DNA from: Pachyseris speciosa
Lineage: Eukaryota > Cnidaria > Anthozoa > Scleractinia > Pachyseridae
Reading direction: 5' to 3'
Length of the DNA: 64,000 bases
NCBI GenBank assembly: GCA_016490735.1
Contig: JAEMWC010000077.1
Span: 1,230,001 to 1,294,000, forward strand
The notes under the pieces are model-generated. The model was not told where the DNA came from. It did not search any database and worked only from the letters and a program-made list of their open reading frames with translations. This document shows, in pieces, positions 33,858 to 46,366 of the stretch; position 1 is the stretch's first letter, and the number at the start of each line of letters is the position of its first letter. Made by a program: the position numbers and the translations under genes.

Positions 33858-34424
33858 AAAGTGCTACTACGGTCAGAAAATCACTTGTCTTTTTTCTTCA
33901 AATTTCGAAAGTGTGTTTGCTTAACACCTGACTGGCGAAATTTCAAGCTTTAATTTCAAGCAGAAGACTGTTTACTTTGAGTACAACTTTTTAATTTAAC
34001 GTTCCGCCATTATTCACGTTCATAACTGACCGATTAGGCCTCGGAGAGCTGGATCCAGGATAAAATGACGTCATTTGCTCACTGGTTTAAAATTGCAGTG
34101 TGTGAATGCAGCTTATTAAGTATGCAAAACACGAGTTTGAGAGTCTGAAAGCTCAAAATTCCCGCGCTGCATACTAAATCAGCCGGGTTTACACACACTG
34201 CATTCTTACTCTTGTGAGCTTTTTACGTCATTTTGTCCTCGATCCAGTCCTCTCAAGATTTTGAAGTTAGTAATGGCGGACACTAAATAGAAATATTTCA
34301 GTCAAAATAAAAAACTGATTTCTCCAAATTAAAGCTTGAAATTTCGCGAGTCGGTTATTAAGCAAACACACTTTCGAAATTTGAAGAAAAAAGACAAGTG
34401 ATTTTCTGATCGTAGTAGCACTTT
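33858..34424. repeat. Foldback element with long imperfect arms
   Basis: The left arm (about 33858-34150) and right arm (about 34160-34424) are reverse complements over nearly their whole lengths. The outer ends share 'gtgctactac' and 'cagaaaatcacttgtc'; inner landmarks include 'gaaatttcaagctttaattt' and 'tgacgtca'. The whole 567 bp could form one hairpin. No coding frame belongs to it. Confidence 0.8.
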
Positions 34425-34489
34425 CAACAAAATCACTTAGGAAGGCCAAATTGGGTCAAGTTGCATGGGGCCGCTCGCTTCAGAAATAA

Positions 34490-35700
34490 CTTTTGCTAAG
34501 AAAAAAGAAAAACACCTTGATAAAAGACAAGAAAAATGGAGGCCTAAATATGATAGACTTTACTTTGTTTGATAAAGCACTAGAAATATGTTGGGTACGA
34601 CGTTTCTGCTCAGAAGGTAATCAACCATGGAAGATCATTCCTTTACGTCTACTCTCTAATGTTGGCGCAACATTGCTGTTTTATAGCAATTATAACGTTG
34701 ACTATTTGACTCTTAATGCAAAACTGCCCTCTTTTTCATAAAGAAATAATTACATTGGCAAGAAATTAAAAATGTGATTCCTAAAACAAAGAAGGACGTA
34801 CTTGATCAGATTATTTGGAACAATAGGTTTATAAAAATCAATAACGTGTCCGTGTACTATGAAAGTTGGCACCAAGCTGGTGTCACTAAATTCTTGTATG
34901 AGCCTTGTGGGTGAAAACAAAACCCGGCTTCTATCTTTTCATGAGTTCTTACAGAAATTTAAGATCAAATGCAACTTTCTGCAGTACTTTGGCCTCACTT
35001 CTACAATACTGGGAAAGTGGAAGAATTATTTAAAAGAAGAAAATCAAACTAATACGACTAATTTACTTACCCTTGATAAGATGAATTGCAAAACAATACA
35101 CAGATTACTGGTCGATAATCAAGATTCTAATCCGCCAACGGCAGAGAAAAAGCTGACGGAAATGGGATTCAGTAAAGAAGAATGTCAGAAAATTTATTTC
35201 TCTACCGTTTGTTGCCACAAAAGAAATAAAACTTTCAATGTTTCAGTATAAAATTATTCACAACATACTTTACACAAATGCTGTTCTTTAAAAAACGAAA
35301 AAAGTCGAGAATCCTTTCTGTCCTTGTTGCACAAATGTCGAGCAAACAGTCACCCATTTATTTGTATCCTGCCCTATTGCAGCTTCCTTCTGATCCGACT
35401 TTACTGGTTGGTACCAGTGCATTTCCAAAGAAACTCTAACTCTAGGCAAGAAAGAAATCATGTACGGCATCTTGGATAATTGGTCCTCTTGTTCAGCCCT
35501 AAACCGTCTTATTCTTATTGGTAAATACCTAATCTATTGTAAAGCAATAAATATAGTCAATTTTCTTTTTGCCGATTTTAAATCGTAATTACATCAAAAG
35601 ATTGAAACGGAAAACTACATAGCATTCAGTTCAAACAAATGCAGCACTTTTTACGAGAAATGGGCCAGATTCTTAAATTAACACCCTATTTCAATGTTAT
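34490..35700 (+). mobile_element. Tx1/L1-like LINE C-terminal relic
   Basis: Broken frames carry GGLNMIDFTLFDKALEICWV, WKIIPLRLLS, IIWNNRFIKINNVSVYY, LLSFHEFLQKFKIKCNF and finally a zinc-knuckle-like FCPCCTN...THLF segment near 35310. This is the conserved region downstream of RT in L1-group LINEs of the Tx1 type, ending in the zf-RVT region. Several frame changes show it is inactive. Confidence 0.72.
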
Positions 35701-35704
35701 TGGT

Positions 35705-36815
35705 TGTATAGCTTTTTTTTGTAGTTTAATAGTTAGAATTTGTTAAATGGGATTCATTGTAAGCTTAGTTACATGTGTAGTATATATGCCTTGTTTTCTT
35801 GCGTAAAAAAAAAATTATTCCACATTCAAAAACATCTTCTGTAATTGCTAGAATTAAATTTTGAAAGAATTCTAAATAATACCGAGTACATTTTGAGATG
35901 TTTGAAAACGGTATGGAATTTGTGATTTTCAAGGTCTGAAAATTTTGCTTGTCTTCCCTTGCTCTCCAGGAACTCAGAATTATAATTGTCAGCCTAAAAT
36001 ATCACTGAAGAAGTTTAGTGATACCTTCTAATTGAAATTATAAACTAAGGAAAAACACAATTTTTTATGCGCCTTTACACGAGTTCGATTCTCCGATCAT
36101 TAACTTTCGGCTCATTTCTGTGATTTTTCGGCTACACGGGTTGTCGACGGCTTTTTCGAAATTTTCTCAAAAATGTAAAAACTCTAGAACCTAAAACGTA
36201 TATCACGATTCTTAGCATACCATAGGTTCTCTATGGTGGAAATATCAAGGGGTCCGTTTTTTTTTAGCCTTGTGCCACATCTTCCTCATCTCACTCGGTC
36301 ATTACAAAGAGTCGAAATACTCTGCGCCATACAAACACTGTGTGTTAGTTTGACGTCATGGCGGTCATGTTACAGGAGAAAAAGAGTCTTTTTGGGAATT
36401 GATATCTATTTTTATGCTAATTCTTTCTTTTGTTTCAATAAACCAATATAGCTGCTGGTCACGTGAGTTACTTTCTATAACGTTGTGCAGATTTAGTCAA
36501 ACAACAACAATAACAAACAAGTTAAAATTAGAGGAAACCGAAAAATAAAGCTTCACTTTGAAAAAGAGCACTACAAGCACGTGCCTATGAACGACCAGTC
36601 TAAAAATCAACCTCCCAGGGGTTTTCCCGCCCCTCTGATTTATTTTTTATTTTTGTTTTTTAAAGAGTTTGGCATGAAATGGACTGCAAAGTGCAAGAGA
36701 CTCATTGTAAATATGTTATAAAAAGCTTATTTTGGTATCCCTTTTCTTTACGCTTTTGCGCAGTAACGAAATTTCCCTACGGGCGAGGGTGGCAATTCAT
36801 AGACGTAAAACCCCC
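35705..36815. other. Unassigned spacer downstream of gene 3
   Basis: No D8C or ApeC exon was found here on the - strand, where gene 3 would need one. No other feature was recognised. Confidence 0.55.
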
Positions 36816-37159
36816 GGCAAGTGACAAGTAAGATATAATCAAAAACCACTCGTAAAATCAAGTACTGTTTGTGCTGTACAAAATTAAAGAGCAAAGTCAA
36901 CTAACGTTGGCGTTGTTTATATAATTTTTCCTAGCTTTCGAAGGAAAAAAATGAGGTGCCCTAGTATAACATAAGTGCTTTGTGACATGAGATGCTGAAC
37001 TTCTATCGAGCACGCTAGCTGAGTCCAAAGAATTTAATATTTCCTGCAAATAGGACCATCGCAAAATCTGAAATATCACCGAATCACAGCAAATTACCAG
37101 CCGACAAGGAAGCACACAACCGATCACATCTTATCTACTTTGCGGAGAGCTCTTTTAAT

Positions 37160-37164
37160 ATTTA

Positions 37165-37205
<41 letters not shown>
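37160..37205. repeat. (TTA)n microsatellite
   Basis: An uninterrupted trinucleotide run, longer in the paralogous place in unit 2 (45827-45868). Confidence 0.9.
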
Positions 37206-37206
<1 letters not shown>

Positions 37207-37664
37207 GGTGATAGTTAACAATTATTCACCGACGTGGAGGGGCGAAGGGGCGAGGTAAATATCCACCACTTTCACCGACACTGAGGTGAATAATTAGCGA
37301 AAAGTACTGTTCACTTGTGAGGTATTTACTAATAACATTAATTCATTTACATAAATTGTAATGCTGATGATTGCATTTTACCATGTATAAATAAATAGTC
37401 CAGTCCAATCCAGTCCACCATTCAGATTTTGGGGGATAGGTGGTGGGAGCAACCTACCTCCCCCACTTCCCTACCCTGTTTTACTGACAAACACTACAGC
37501 AACGAAAAACCCTTTCGAGCCTCCTTAATCCGGTATAATTCTCTTCAAAATTAACCCAATCGAAAACTTAATCCTCAAAAGTCTAAATGAGATGAGTAAA
37601 GAAACCCTTAAAGTGTTGACTACATTGATATTCATTCTAAAATTCATTAATTACGTATACTGAC

Positions 37665-37782
37665 CTATTTCACACTGATCACCAAGATATCCCGGATGAC
37701 AGGTACACTCGTATTTTCCATCCCTGAGTGAAACTGGCGAACACGTTCCATTGTTGAGACAAGGTTCGCTTGAGCATGGGTT
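37665..37782 (-). CDS. Gene 3 exon 2: EGF-like domain
   Basis: A 118-bp exon with acceptor TTCTCAG-type pyrimidine tract and CAG|AACCCA, and donor ATAG|GTCAGT; phase 0 in, phase 1 out. Its six cysteines and the [13 protein letters not shown] end match the EGF consensus. The sequence is the 'NPCSSEPC' subtype shared with gene 2, and the encoded peptides are identical. No D8C or ApeC exon follows on the - strand down to 32600, so the phase-1 donor has no visible partner. Gene 3 looks like a truncated copy, or it uses an unrecognised terminal exon. Confidence 0.82.
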
Positions 37783-38898
37783 CTGAAAAACGAAAAAAAA
37801 TGGATTGGGTGTGAAGACCATTTTCCACCTCATGTGCCAGTCAGCAATTATTGGACGAGGTTGAGCAAAATATCGTGATTATTCAGTGGTGAGCAGAGCA
37901 ATTATTTGACGAAGCTGAAAGTTGAGGCAAATAATTGATCTGCGAGGCACTGCTAAATCACGATATTTTGCAAAAACCCAGTTCAATAATTCTTTTATCA
38001 TTCGATCACAGAGCTTGTTTTTCATAATTATTTTCGGGAAACGTGAAATAATCCTCACTGAATTTGATGTGCATGGAGTGGTGGTCACAAGTACGCATGA
38101 GCAGAATATTATTTGCAGCAAAATCAAAGTTGGATGTTAATGAGCACGAGTACATCATTATTTGTAGGCAGTTACTTGTAGGTCACAAAGTACATGGTAG
38201 GCTCTGACGCAATGAAAAGGAAAGGAAGAAATAACGATTTGAATGACAGGAGCCCATCACTAGGAGCGTACAAATGTAACGGCGTTTTCACAGACCAATG
38301 TATTTGAATTTCCCGTGAATATCAGACTCCCACAGGAACCCCAGTGATATCACAAGTATCTGCACGTGCAGGGCCTTTGTTTTCGCTCATTAAACCTATT
38401 GTTTCGAGTTGCTCTACTTCCCGTTGCCGTCCTCGTTGCCCTTTTTCCGTGGAAAATATATTCTAGAAATAGATCGGTCTGTAAAAAATGCTGCAATGTA
38501 CGCTTAGTATGGGAGTTGTATGCTCCTCAGTCATGGGCTCCTTTTATGGCGTAGAATAGATTTACGTAGCTGAAAATCATTTCCCACCTTCAAGGAGTTA
38601 CGTCACGGTCTTTGGATTTTGAAAGGTTTCGCCTCTAATTTTTCAAAACGGTCATTTGTAATCCGTTACAATCACCTCCATCCTTCACCATCCTCGCCAT
38701 ATTTGTTTTTATTCTTGTCTCTTTGGTGCTTATCTTCCCTGATAAATTGTAATTTCAATGTTTCCCATTATTGAAATGCATTTTTTTTGTCCCTAATAAT
38801 AACCGAAAATATCGTGACCTAGCTCCTTTAAGGTTTTCGATAAACAGATCGCGTTTTCTCGTAATTCTCTATCATATCTTAATTTGCTTAGCTGTCAT

Positions 38899-39085
38899 AA
38901 TAAATAAATAAATAAATAAATAAATGAACAGATAAATTGGATTAATTCTTGAACGGATGGATGGATGGATGGATGGACGCACGGACGGCCGGAAGAACGG
39001 ATGGATGGACGGATGGACGGATGACGGACGGATGGGTGGGTGGATGGGTGGATGGATGGATGGATGGACGGCCGGCTGGCCGGTT
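38899..39085. repeat. (AATA)n microsatellite and (GGAT)n minisatellite, unit 1
   Basis: An AATA run near 38900-38925 is followed from 38955 by GGAT/GGAC tetranucleotides with variant blocks ('ggccggctggccgg'). The allele in unit 2 (47613-47862) is longer. Open frames through it encode only W-M-D-G repeats and are not genes. Confidence 0.9.
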
Positions 39086-39261
39086 GGCTACCTGGCTGCC
39101 TTGCTAAATGGATAGATAACCGTTGGATTCTGAATCAATGTGAAACTTGGCAATGTTAGGTGCTTAGTAGAGAGAAACTATAGTCCTCGGTGAAAGACTT
39201 CTCGGAGTATTCGCAATAACGACAACCAACTACTAACTCAACCCACGTATGCTTTGGTGTC

Positions 39262-41060
39262 ATCGCGGGGCTCCGGCGGCCCGAAGGGCCGCCAAGCGGA
39301 GCACCATAGTGAAGAAAATATGGTAACCTATCTATTCGAGAAAATTTGGTTTTGGTCATCGTACGTACGTCGTACGCCCGTACGCCCCTACGTCCGCCCT
39401 TCCATGTATGCGATGTGAAATGCCCCATTAATTGTGTGTTGTAACCCTCGTTGTAACCTGCGTTTTGTGTACATCTTTTGATATTGGACGTCAATGTGAT
39501 GGCCAATTGACACCTGTCAAAACAAGGTATCCGCTGACCAGTAGTACGTGACCATATCGCGGGCTCAAGTTAAGACCTCATCGAGGTCAGCTGTTTTTTT
39601 TAAGTTGACCACTGACCAGGTACTGGTTTTCGATTGATCGCAGGCTCAAGCCAGGTGTAGGACACCCAAACCAAAACGAGGCTTAATTTTTCGCGCGCTT
39701 TCTGCGGCTCGAGATTTCACATTCTCTTGGTTTCTTCATTTTGAGCACAACAACTTGTGTCTTTTAATTCGCGTAAAAGGCATGAAAATTTACAACTACT
39801 TAAAAGATACTCCGGAAGGTGAATTTTCAACTGATAAAATGGAAGAGCAAAACATTTTTCTCAGAAAATTCTTAAATTTTGGATCCACTTGTATGGCGCC
39901 CGGATTGTGTGGTTGAAACATGTGTTGAAAAACAACATGATTTAACGCTTCAAGGGCTTGTTCACTTTCCCACGGCATCTTGCAGCTCACCACGAAAGTT
40001 CACTGACTTAACAATTCACCGGCATTAATGGGAGGAACGAGTAGCTCAAACTTGGTGGAAGAAGTTCTTTCTTTGGACAAACCGTTTGTTGTTTTTTTTT
40101 GTAGATGCGTGTTTTTACTTTAGTGGATCGATGCGTATTTTCAAGTCGTAGAAAGCTCGACAACACAGGTAACTTAAATAAATTGAAGCTTAGCATTTGA
40201 GGTTTAATCGTTATTACTTTTGTTCAGGAATGAAACTTGTATTTTTGTCTCGACTGGATATAAATAACGATCTACTCTTTTTGGACATAAAGAAGTAGCT
40301 AGTCGAATTGTTTGTTTGTTGTTTTGCAAGCGAACGAGTGTTTTCCTCCGCTTGGCTGACTGTACATGTTTTTCGACGTCAGTGTTTCTATAGTGTTAAG
40401 AATTGAAAGAAACGTTTGCCCTTATGTTATTAACAGGTAATCGCAATGAGTCCTCGTAAAGTATCTCTCATGTTTTGAGCGACGAGGGCAATTTCAGCAA
40501 ATTTCTGAAAACACAAGTGATATTAATCCTTCATTTTACTCGGCCCCATGCGATTACCTATCAAAACTATCAGGATTGTTTTTCTTTTTCTCCTTCCTAC
40601 GACATTTAAGCTTATGTCTAAGCTTAACGTACTACGAAATATGTTTGTTAAGCCCCGGCTAAAAGATTAAACATTTTCATCCAACATCATATTTGTCGCA
40701 TAATTATAACGTTTGGTGGCTAAACGCATAACAATGTTTGACCAAACAGCGGACTAAGTGAGTCCAAAAATTGATTTTTGCGTATTATTGCTGAAATTTT
40801 CGACGTTATGCTCTTCCAACGATGTTGATTGTTCTTAGATTGCTAAATTTGTTTTCGAACAAACACACGCGTCCACTGTATTGTTTTCTTGTAATGTTTT
40901 GAGGTTTTTGAACCATAGTCAGTTCCTGTTGGCTGCTCTTAACATAAAATATTGGCGCAAGGAAAGCCATGCGATGTTGCTTAATACCAGTAAAAAATAA
41001 TAATCCGGTGGAGCTCCGCTTTTAGGCTTGGCTAAATCTATATATTAATGGTCGATACAT
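39262..41060. repeat. Large dispersed repeat, inverted copy in unit 1
   Basis: Reverse complement of the 2030-4372 block, starting at the GC-rich hairpin (39268-39305) and ending near 'ttttaggcttggctaaatct' (41030). It lies in gene 3 intron 1. Unit 2 keeps both ends (48045-48128 and 48128-49035) but lacks the middle. Confidence 0.75.
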
Positions 41061-41431
41061 GTACACAGAATGGCTTATTTTATGGGATGTCCACAGATTA
41101 ATTCCTATCTCATAGCAATTCCCCCCCCCCCCCAAAAAAAAATTGATCCTTTAGAGCCGTTGTAGTGTTTACGACCACCATTTACAGAAAAACATGGCCC
41201 ACTGTTTTGTATTTGAGCCTGATGATGAAACGCAACAACAACAACAACACCAACAACATTGTAATTCCGTACTTTCAGTCGACAGTTGCTACAATATAAT
41301 TTTGAACTAAGGACCATTGAAAACGAGAAAAGATTAAGAAGAACGGAATTTAAAATTATTTCTCTCCGATTTTTTCTAAGGAAAGATTTATTTATTGTCT
41401 TCGCTTATCACTCCGAACTGTCACCCCTTAC

Positions 41432-41755
41432 CTTTGTTAGTAAGCTGTAGTGATGAAAATGTTGATTCGCAAGCAGCTTTCCTTTATCTTTGTAGATGCT
41501 TGAAGGAAGAAGTTCACAAAGAAACTTGTCTTTACGCTCAGAACTGACCGCAATGTTAAATGAAAAGCATAAAGCGTTTCGGAGACAAACGAAATAGCAG
41601 CCTATATAGCTATTCACGAGTCTAGTCTGCACACGTTCAACGTTTAGACGACTGAAATGTTGGGATTCAAACAAAGCTGATTTGAATTCAGCATCTGTAG
41701 ACATCTTACGGCGCAAACTGAAGATCAAAGTAAGAAAAGCGACCAATAGCTTCAT
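41432..41755 (-). CDS. Gene 3 exon 1: signal peptide and PAN/apple-like domain
   Basis: A 108-codon first exon ending AAG|GTAAGG in phase 0. A short hydrophobic start (LLVAFLTLIFSL) is followed by basic residues, a weaker signal peptide than in gene A. The PAN-like core has C53, C57, C63 and C80 with CFVCLRNALCFSFN-type spacing (here CYFVC) and ends CELLPSS. It differs from the two gene 2 first exons at a handful of residues (for example G52-C53-Y54 against D-C-C). This front end joins the EGF exon at 37782 across a 3.6-kb intron. Confidence 0.75.
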
Positions 41756-41916
41756 GACTTTTTTCTTTTTGCGTTCAAGCCAGATAATTCACCAAGTCGC
41801 TAGGCAAACTGACAGGTATGTTAATCTACATGGAAATGTGGGAAAATTCGTTTGCTCAAAGGTGACCTGATCACGACCTCAAAAGAAGTGTTTACATAAA
41901 CCTTTATTTATCCTTC

Positions 41917-42092
41917 GCTACTTCCACATCTCGCATAATACACTTTGTTTACCCCCGCAAAATTTTCCATAACCACCGTATTTCATTTCTCGTGGGACTA
42001 ACAATCGTCCCGAGAGAAATCGAAACGGAAATTGCTTATGGAAAATTTTGGAGGGCAAACAAAGTGTATTATGGGAGATGTGGAGGTGGCGA
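41917..42092. mobile_element. Foldback MITE, unit 1 copy
   Basis: Inverted arms of about 65 bp ('cacatctcgcataatacact', 'gcaaaattttccataa') flank a short centre around 'atttctcgtgggac'. A near-identical copy occupies the same place in unit 2 (50848-51026), so insertion preceded the segmental duplication. Confidence 0.8.
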
Positions 42093-42198
42093 ATGGCGGA
42101 CGATTTTGATTATTTGTCGGGCATCATGTACATACAAATGCAGGGGGAGCACTTCTTAGTAATACACTACACAACAGTCTTCACTGGAGTGCTACGTT

Positions 42199-42956
42199 TT
42201 GGTTAGATCTGAGTGCACTTTCTTTATAGCCACGCCCGTGTTCAGATCAAAACACATGAGCTTCGTTGTCCACTTTTCAAGCCAAATAGGCAAGCACGTA
42301 TCAGACTGCATTGAAATCAGGAAAAATTGCCAGGGGCTCGGCATACAAATGAAGCGTTTTCACAAAGAACTGCGAAAACCTACGCATTTAAAAACTTCCT
42401 CTCCGGAAAATACAGCTGTTATTTTATACGTATATTACAACACTGTGTCAGTGTCTAATGCAAACAATCACTCTATACAACCGAAACGACACTGACCTAA
42501 ATGTCGAACAACTCAAATCAAAACTACTGAGCAATTTTGTGTGGATAGATGTCGTAGTAGGAAAGTAAATGTCCGTCCCAAAACATGAACTCCATCAATT
42601 TTTCATGGCAACGTATTATCGTAAACGGTAAAGATTCATTACTGATTATCATTAGTGTTTATCCACGCCAAGAAACACTTAAGCCTCTCACGAGGATTCC
42701 TTCACCAACAGAGGCTCTGGTCGGCTCATCACCCTCCACTAAACCCGATGTGTATGAGGTGATACACCACAGTACCGGCACCTACGATCCCTCTTCTTTT
42801 AGACAAGTGTGTGGGCTCTATTACAGTTTTACGAGTGGAGGTCAAGGAGGCAAGGTCAATGGCTTAATTTCACCGCTTAATGACGCCGTATCTTTAACTG
42901 TGGGAGGTGTTGAGCACACAGCGAGCATGATTCTGGCACTGACTTTCACGTTTTAA
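42199..42956 (+). other. Two unrecognised open frames, kept in both units
   Basis: Frames of 98 codons (42199-42495) and 123 codons (42585-42956) are open here and in unit 2 (51130-51426, 51516-51887). They have no recognised domain and no signal peptide. In the 123-codon frame I count five base differences between copies, four of them in three changed codons. That is not the pattern of purifying selection, so the openness may simply reflect recent duplication. Confidence 0.25.
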
Positions 42957-43479
42957 AGGTTGCATGGCTTACGCTTTGGCACTTCATCAACTGCCCGTCA
43001 CAATGCCACTTAATTCCTCTATGTCGGCCGTCAGCGCTGCTTATTTACTTTTGCCTTATCGTTTACATTATTGCTAATTACCAAAGAAGAACTTTTAATA
43101 TTTACTTTCACTGCTGTCGCGATTTATTTCCATTTCTTGACCAAACACCCGCTTATTGCGAAAGCTGTGGCAAAACAAAACAGTTTCTGAGAAATATATC
43201 TTCAAACAGAAAAATATCGCTTGAGATAACATTATATATAACATTTTTAGATTTTCAATCAGTTTTATTCTTTTTGGTAGTGTGTTTAGACCGAAGAATA
43301 TTCGACCATTTTGACGTCTACGCTGGTGAGCGATAGCAAGCCTGGCAACCTAAATGTGCGGCCCTTACCACACGTCTGGTCAGTTCTGAGAGTACGATGC
43401 TATCAGCTATCAACTGTTTAAATGTTGAATTCCTCATCCTTCATTCCTTCATCAGAATTCAATGTTCCATTACGCCGGT

Positions 43480-43506
43480 GGGGGGTGGGGGGGGGGGGGG
43501 GGGAGT
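43480..43506. repeat. G homopolymer
   Basis: A run of G broken once by T. The equivalent site in unit 2 (52377-52388) is much shorter, showing length instability since duplication. Confidence 0.9.
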
Positions 43507-44938
43507 TGGGGGAAGTCAGGGGAACTTTACTATTTTACAAAGCTGTAATCTGTTCCCCCATCAAGCAGTAGGATATTTTTTCAAACCCATTGACCAACTA
43601 GCAAACTATTCTAAAACGCCAATCAACCAATAGAAAGCCTGTACCAACCTGTTGTGACGCAAGGGAGTTTTTCCTTTTATCCTGATAGTGTTTACGGGGC
43701 CTCATTTGTGGGGGTATCCGATCGGTAAAGAGATTTCAAACCGGCCCAAGACATAAAAATACGCATAACATGGACCTTCTAATTTATGTTCAAATACAAT
43801 GTTTTGGATGGCGTTGCTTTTATAGCTCCTTAAACTCTGTTAAAATTTCAAACGATGACCCCGGTCAATGTTTGTTTAAATTCTCCCCTTCCTCCCTTCT
43901 TGCCACGCTTATTTACTGCGTTACCATGGAGTTTTGACAAATGCGACTTTTTAACCAATGAGGTGATCGCTTACAGCATTGATAACGAACAAATATTTCC
44001 CTTTACGTATGTGACACTTTTTTGGGGGATGGAGTACAAAAGTAAACTGTCGTTTATACTGCTGCAGTATTTGGATTGAAAAGGTCAAAATCTTAGTGCG
44101 AGTTTTTGGTTGAAATGTCCATTTGCTTATCAACAGAACAAATTAATCTTCAATTACCTCAAGCCAGCGATCAGAAAATTAGTGAAATGCCACAGAATTA
44201 AATATCTGGCTGGTTTTGGTTTTTTTGTTTTTCGTTGGTTGTAGGAAGCCTCGCCAAGTATGAATAAAGAAGTATTGTTTTTCAAGATATCATTAATGTG
44301 ACTGATTTCCCCCCTCTTCCTTAGCAGAAACATCAACATAAAGCATTTACAGCATTTATTCATACACGAGAAAATTACACCAATTGTTTAAATGTAGCGG
44401 TGACTAAAATAGAAAATAAAAAATGTAGCATTTGAATCATCATTATATTAATTACCTCTTTCCACTTATGACTGTTTTCTACGATAGCATGTTCCAGTAA
44501 ATGGGTTTGGATCTTTCAAAACTACTTCTTTTCTCAAAAAACTAATCATAAGCGTTACACATCATGTCATCATCTTACTACCTCAAATTCTATTTGAATT
44601 AAGAGCTGCTTCATTGCTGCATCGAGTGAATATAAAGTATTTAATGTCGTTTCAAGGATGATTTTGGTAATTTTAGGTGCTTCAAAACAAGCTTTTGGTT
44701 AAAAAACATAACTTTGTAAACTCGCTTTTAACCATTTTTGAGCGGGATGTAAAATTTGCACAAGCCATCGATTTATAGAAAGGTGACAGAAACTACAATA
44801 TGACAGACTTACAGGGAAAATTTGTAACGTTATTTTGAAGCTCTAACTTCTTATTATTTCAAAATTGATAGCTACGTGTGTACTTTGCAATGCTTTCCTT
44901 AACTGTAGACATTCTTACTATAGATTAACTTCTACAAT

Positions 44939-45303
44939 TCATGCCGTGCAGTAAACGGCCCTAAATCTAGGAGCTGCCATCAGCTCATACACATAGTAAC
45001 CTCCACAATTTCGCACACGAATGTTCAGGGTTTTCCAGCAGCAATTATCCCATCCATGGAAGCAAACATTTTTTTCAACGATCCCATCTGCAAGCGATGG
45101 GTGACCACCACTCAGCCAGCCACTGATTTCACCTCCGCATCTGTGATACGCGATGCACCGGTCAATCATTCTGGTGTATCCACTGGCCTGGAAACGGTAC
45201 CATCCTTGGATAAGGGAGTCGTCCGAGTAACCTTGCCCGAAACCATAGCTGTAGTGACGACTTGTTTCATTTAGAACAGTGTAATTGACACATTCCGGAG
45301 GAG
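44939..45303 (-). CDS. Gene 2 exon 3: D8C domain
   Basis: Terminal exon of gene 2 (exons 50730-50407 or 49757-49434, 46484-46367, 45303-44939; 268 aa). The acceptor ACCCTCCAG|CT enters in phase 1 and the frame ends TGA. All eight D8C cysteines, GWYRF, the W-L-x-G-G-H-P block, CCWKT and CGGYYVYEL are present. The exon is three bases shorter than in gene A near its end. It differs from the gene 1 copy at about 8 of 121 residues, while the PAN-EGF front ends of genes 1 and 2 belong to different subtypes. Confidence 0.88.
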
Positions 45304-45825
45304 CTGGAGGGTAAAAAAACAACAACAACAACAAAACAGGGCATGCTTTGAGAGAGATGGCACACTCGAGGACCGCTCAGGGGGAGGGCCGGGGGTACAA
45401 ACACAATACCGAATTTACATCTGCTAAAGAATTATTGCGTTCGACGTTAGGAGAACCAATTCGTGGCGCCAGCGCGTGACAAGTAAGATATAATCAAAAA
45501 CCACTCGTAAAATCAAGTACTGTTTGTGCTGTACAAAATTAAAGAGCAAAGTCAACTAACGTTGGCGTTGTTTATATAATTTTTCCTAGCTTTCGAAGGA
45601 AAAAAATGAGGTGCCCTAGTATAACATAAGTGCTTTGTGACATGAGATGCTGAACTTCTATCGAGCACGCTAGCTGAGTCCAAAGAATTTAATATTTCCT
45701 GCAAATAGGACCATCGCAAGATCTGAAATATCACCGAATCACAGCAAATTACCAGCCGACAAAGAAGCACACAACCGATCACATCTTATCTACTTTGCGG
45801 AAAGCTCTTTTAATATTTATTGTTA

Positions 45826-45826
<1 letters not shown>

Positions 45827-45868
<42 letters not shown>
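45827..45868. repeat. (TTA)n microsatellite in unit 2
   Basis: Trinucleotide run in the same place as 37160-37205, with a different repeat count and one TTG interruption. Confidence 0.9.
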
Positions 45869-45870
<2 letters not shown>

Positions 45871-46366
45871 GGTGATAGTTAACAATTATTCACCGACGTG
45901 GAGGGGCGAAGGGGCGAGGTAAATATCCACCACTTTCACCGACACTGAGATGAATAATTGTTTTAGTATATACCACACAAGCTGAATAATTAGCGAAAAG
46001 TACTGTTCACTTGTGAGGTATATACTAATAACATTAATTCATTTACATAAATTGTAATGCTGATGATTGCATTTTACCATGTATAAATAAATAGTCCAGT
46101 CCAATCCAGTCCACCATTCAGATTTTGGGGGATAGGTGGTGGGAGCAACCTACCTCCCCCACTTCCCTACCCTGTTTTACTGTTTTTCACAAACACTACA
46201 GCAACGAAAAACCCTTTCGAGCCTCCTTAATCCGGTATAATTCTCTTCAAAATTAACCCAATCGAAAACTTAATCCTCAAAAGTCTAAATGAGATGAGTA
46301 AAGAAACCCTTAAAGTGTTGACTACATTGATATTCATTCTAAAATTCATTAATTACGTATACTGAC

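Larger units (their letters stand above)
36818..45397. repeat. Segmental duplication unit 1 (8.6 kb)
   Basis: Nearly collinear with 45475-54300. It contains the gene 3 EGF exon, gene 3 PAN exon, two unassigned frames and the gene 2 D8C exon, all on the - strand. The left boundary begins in 'gtgacaagtaagatataatc'. The right similarity stops after 'gggccgggggt' near 45397. Unit 1 holds a roughly 960-bp block (39345-40303) missing from unit 2, which is part of the dispersed repeat shared with 2030-4372. Confidence 0.88.

Noticed and set aside
43480..43506. G-run as a G-quadruplex regulatory site
   Set aside because: Homopolymer length differs sharply between the duplicated units and similar runs occur at many places, so it looks like slippage or assembly noise, not a conserved site.
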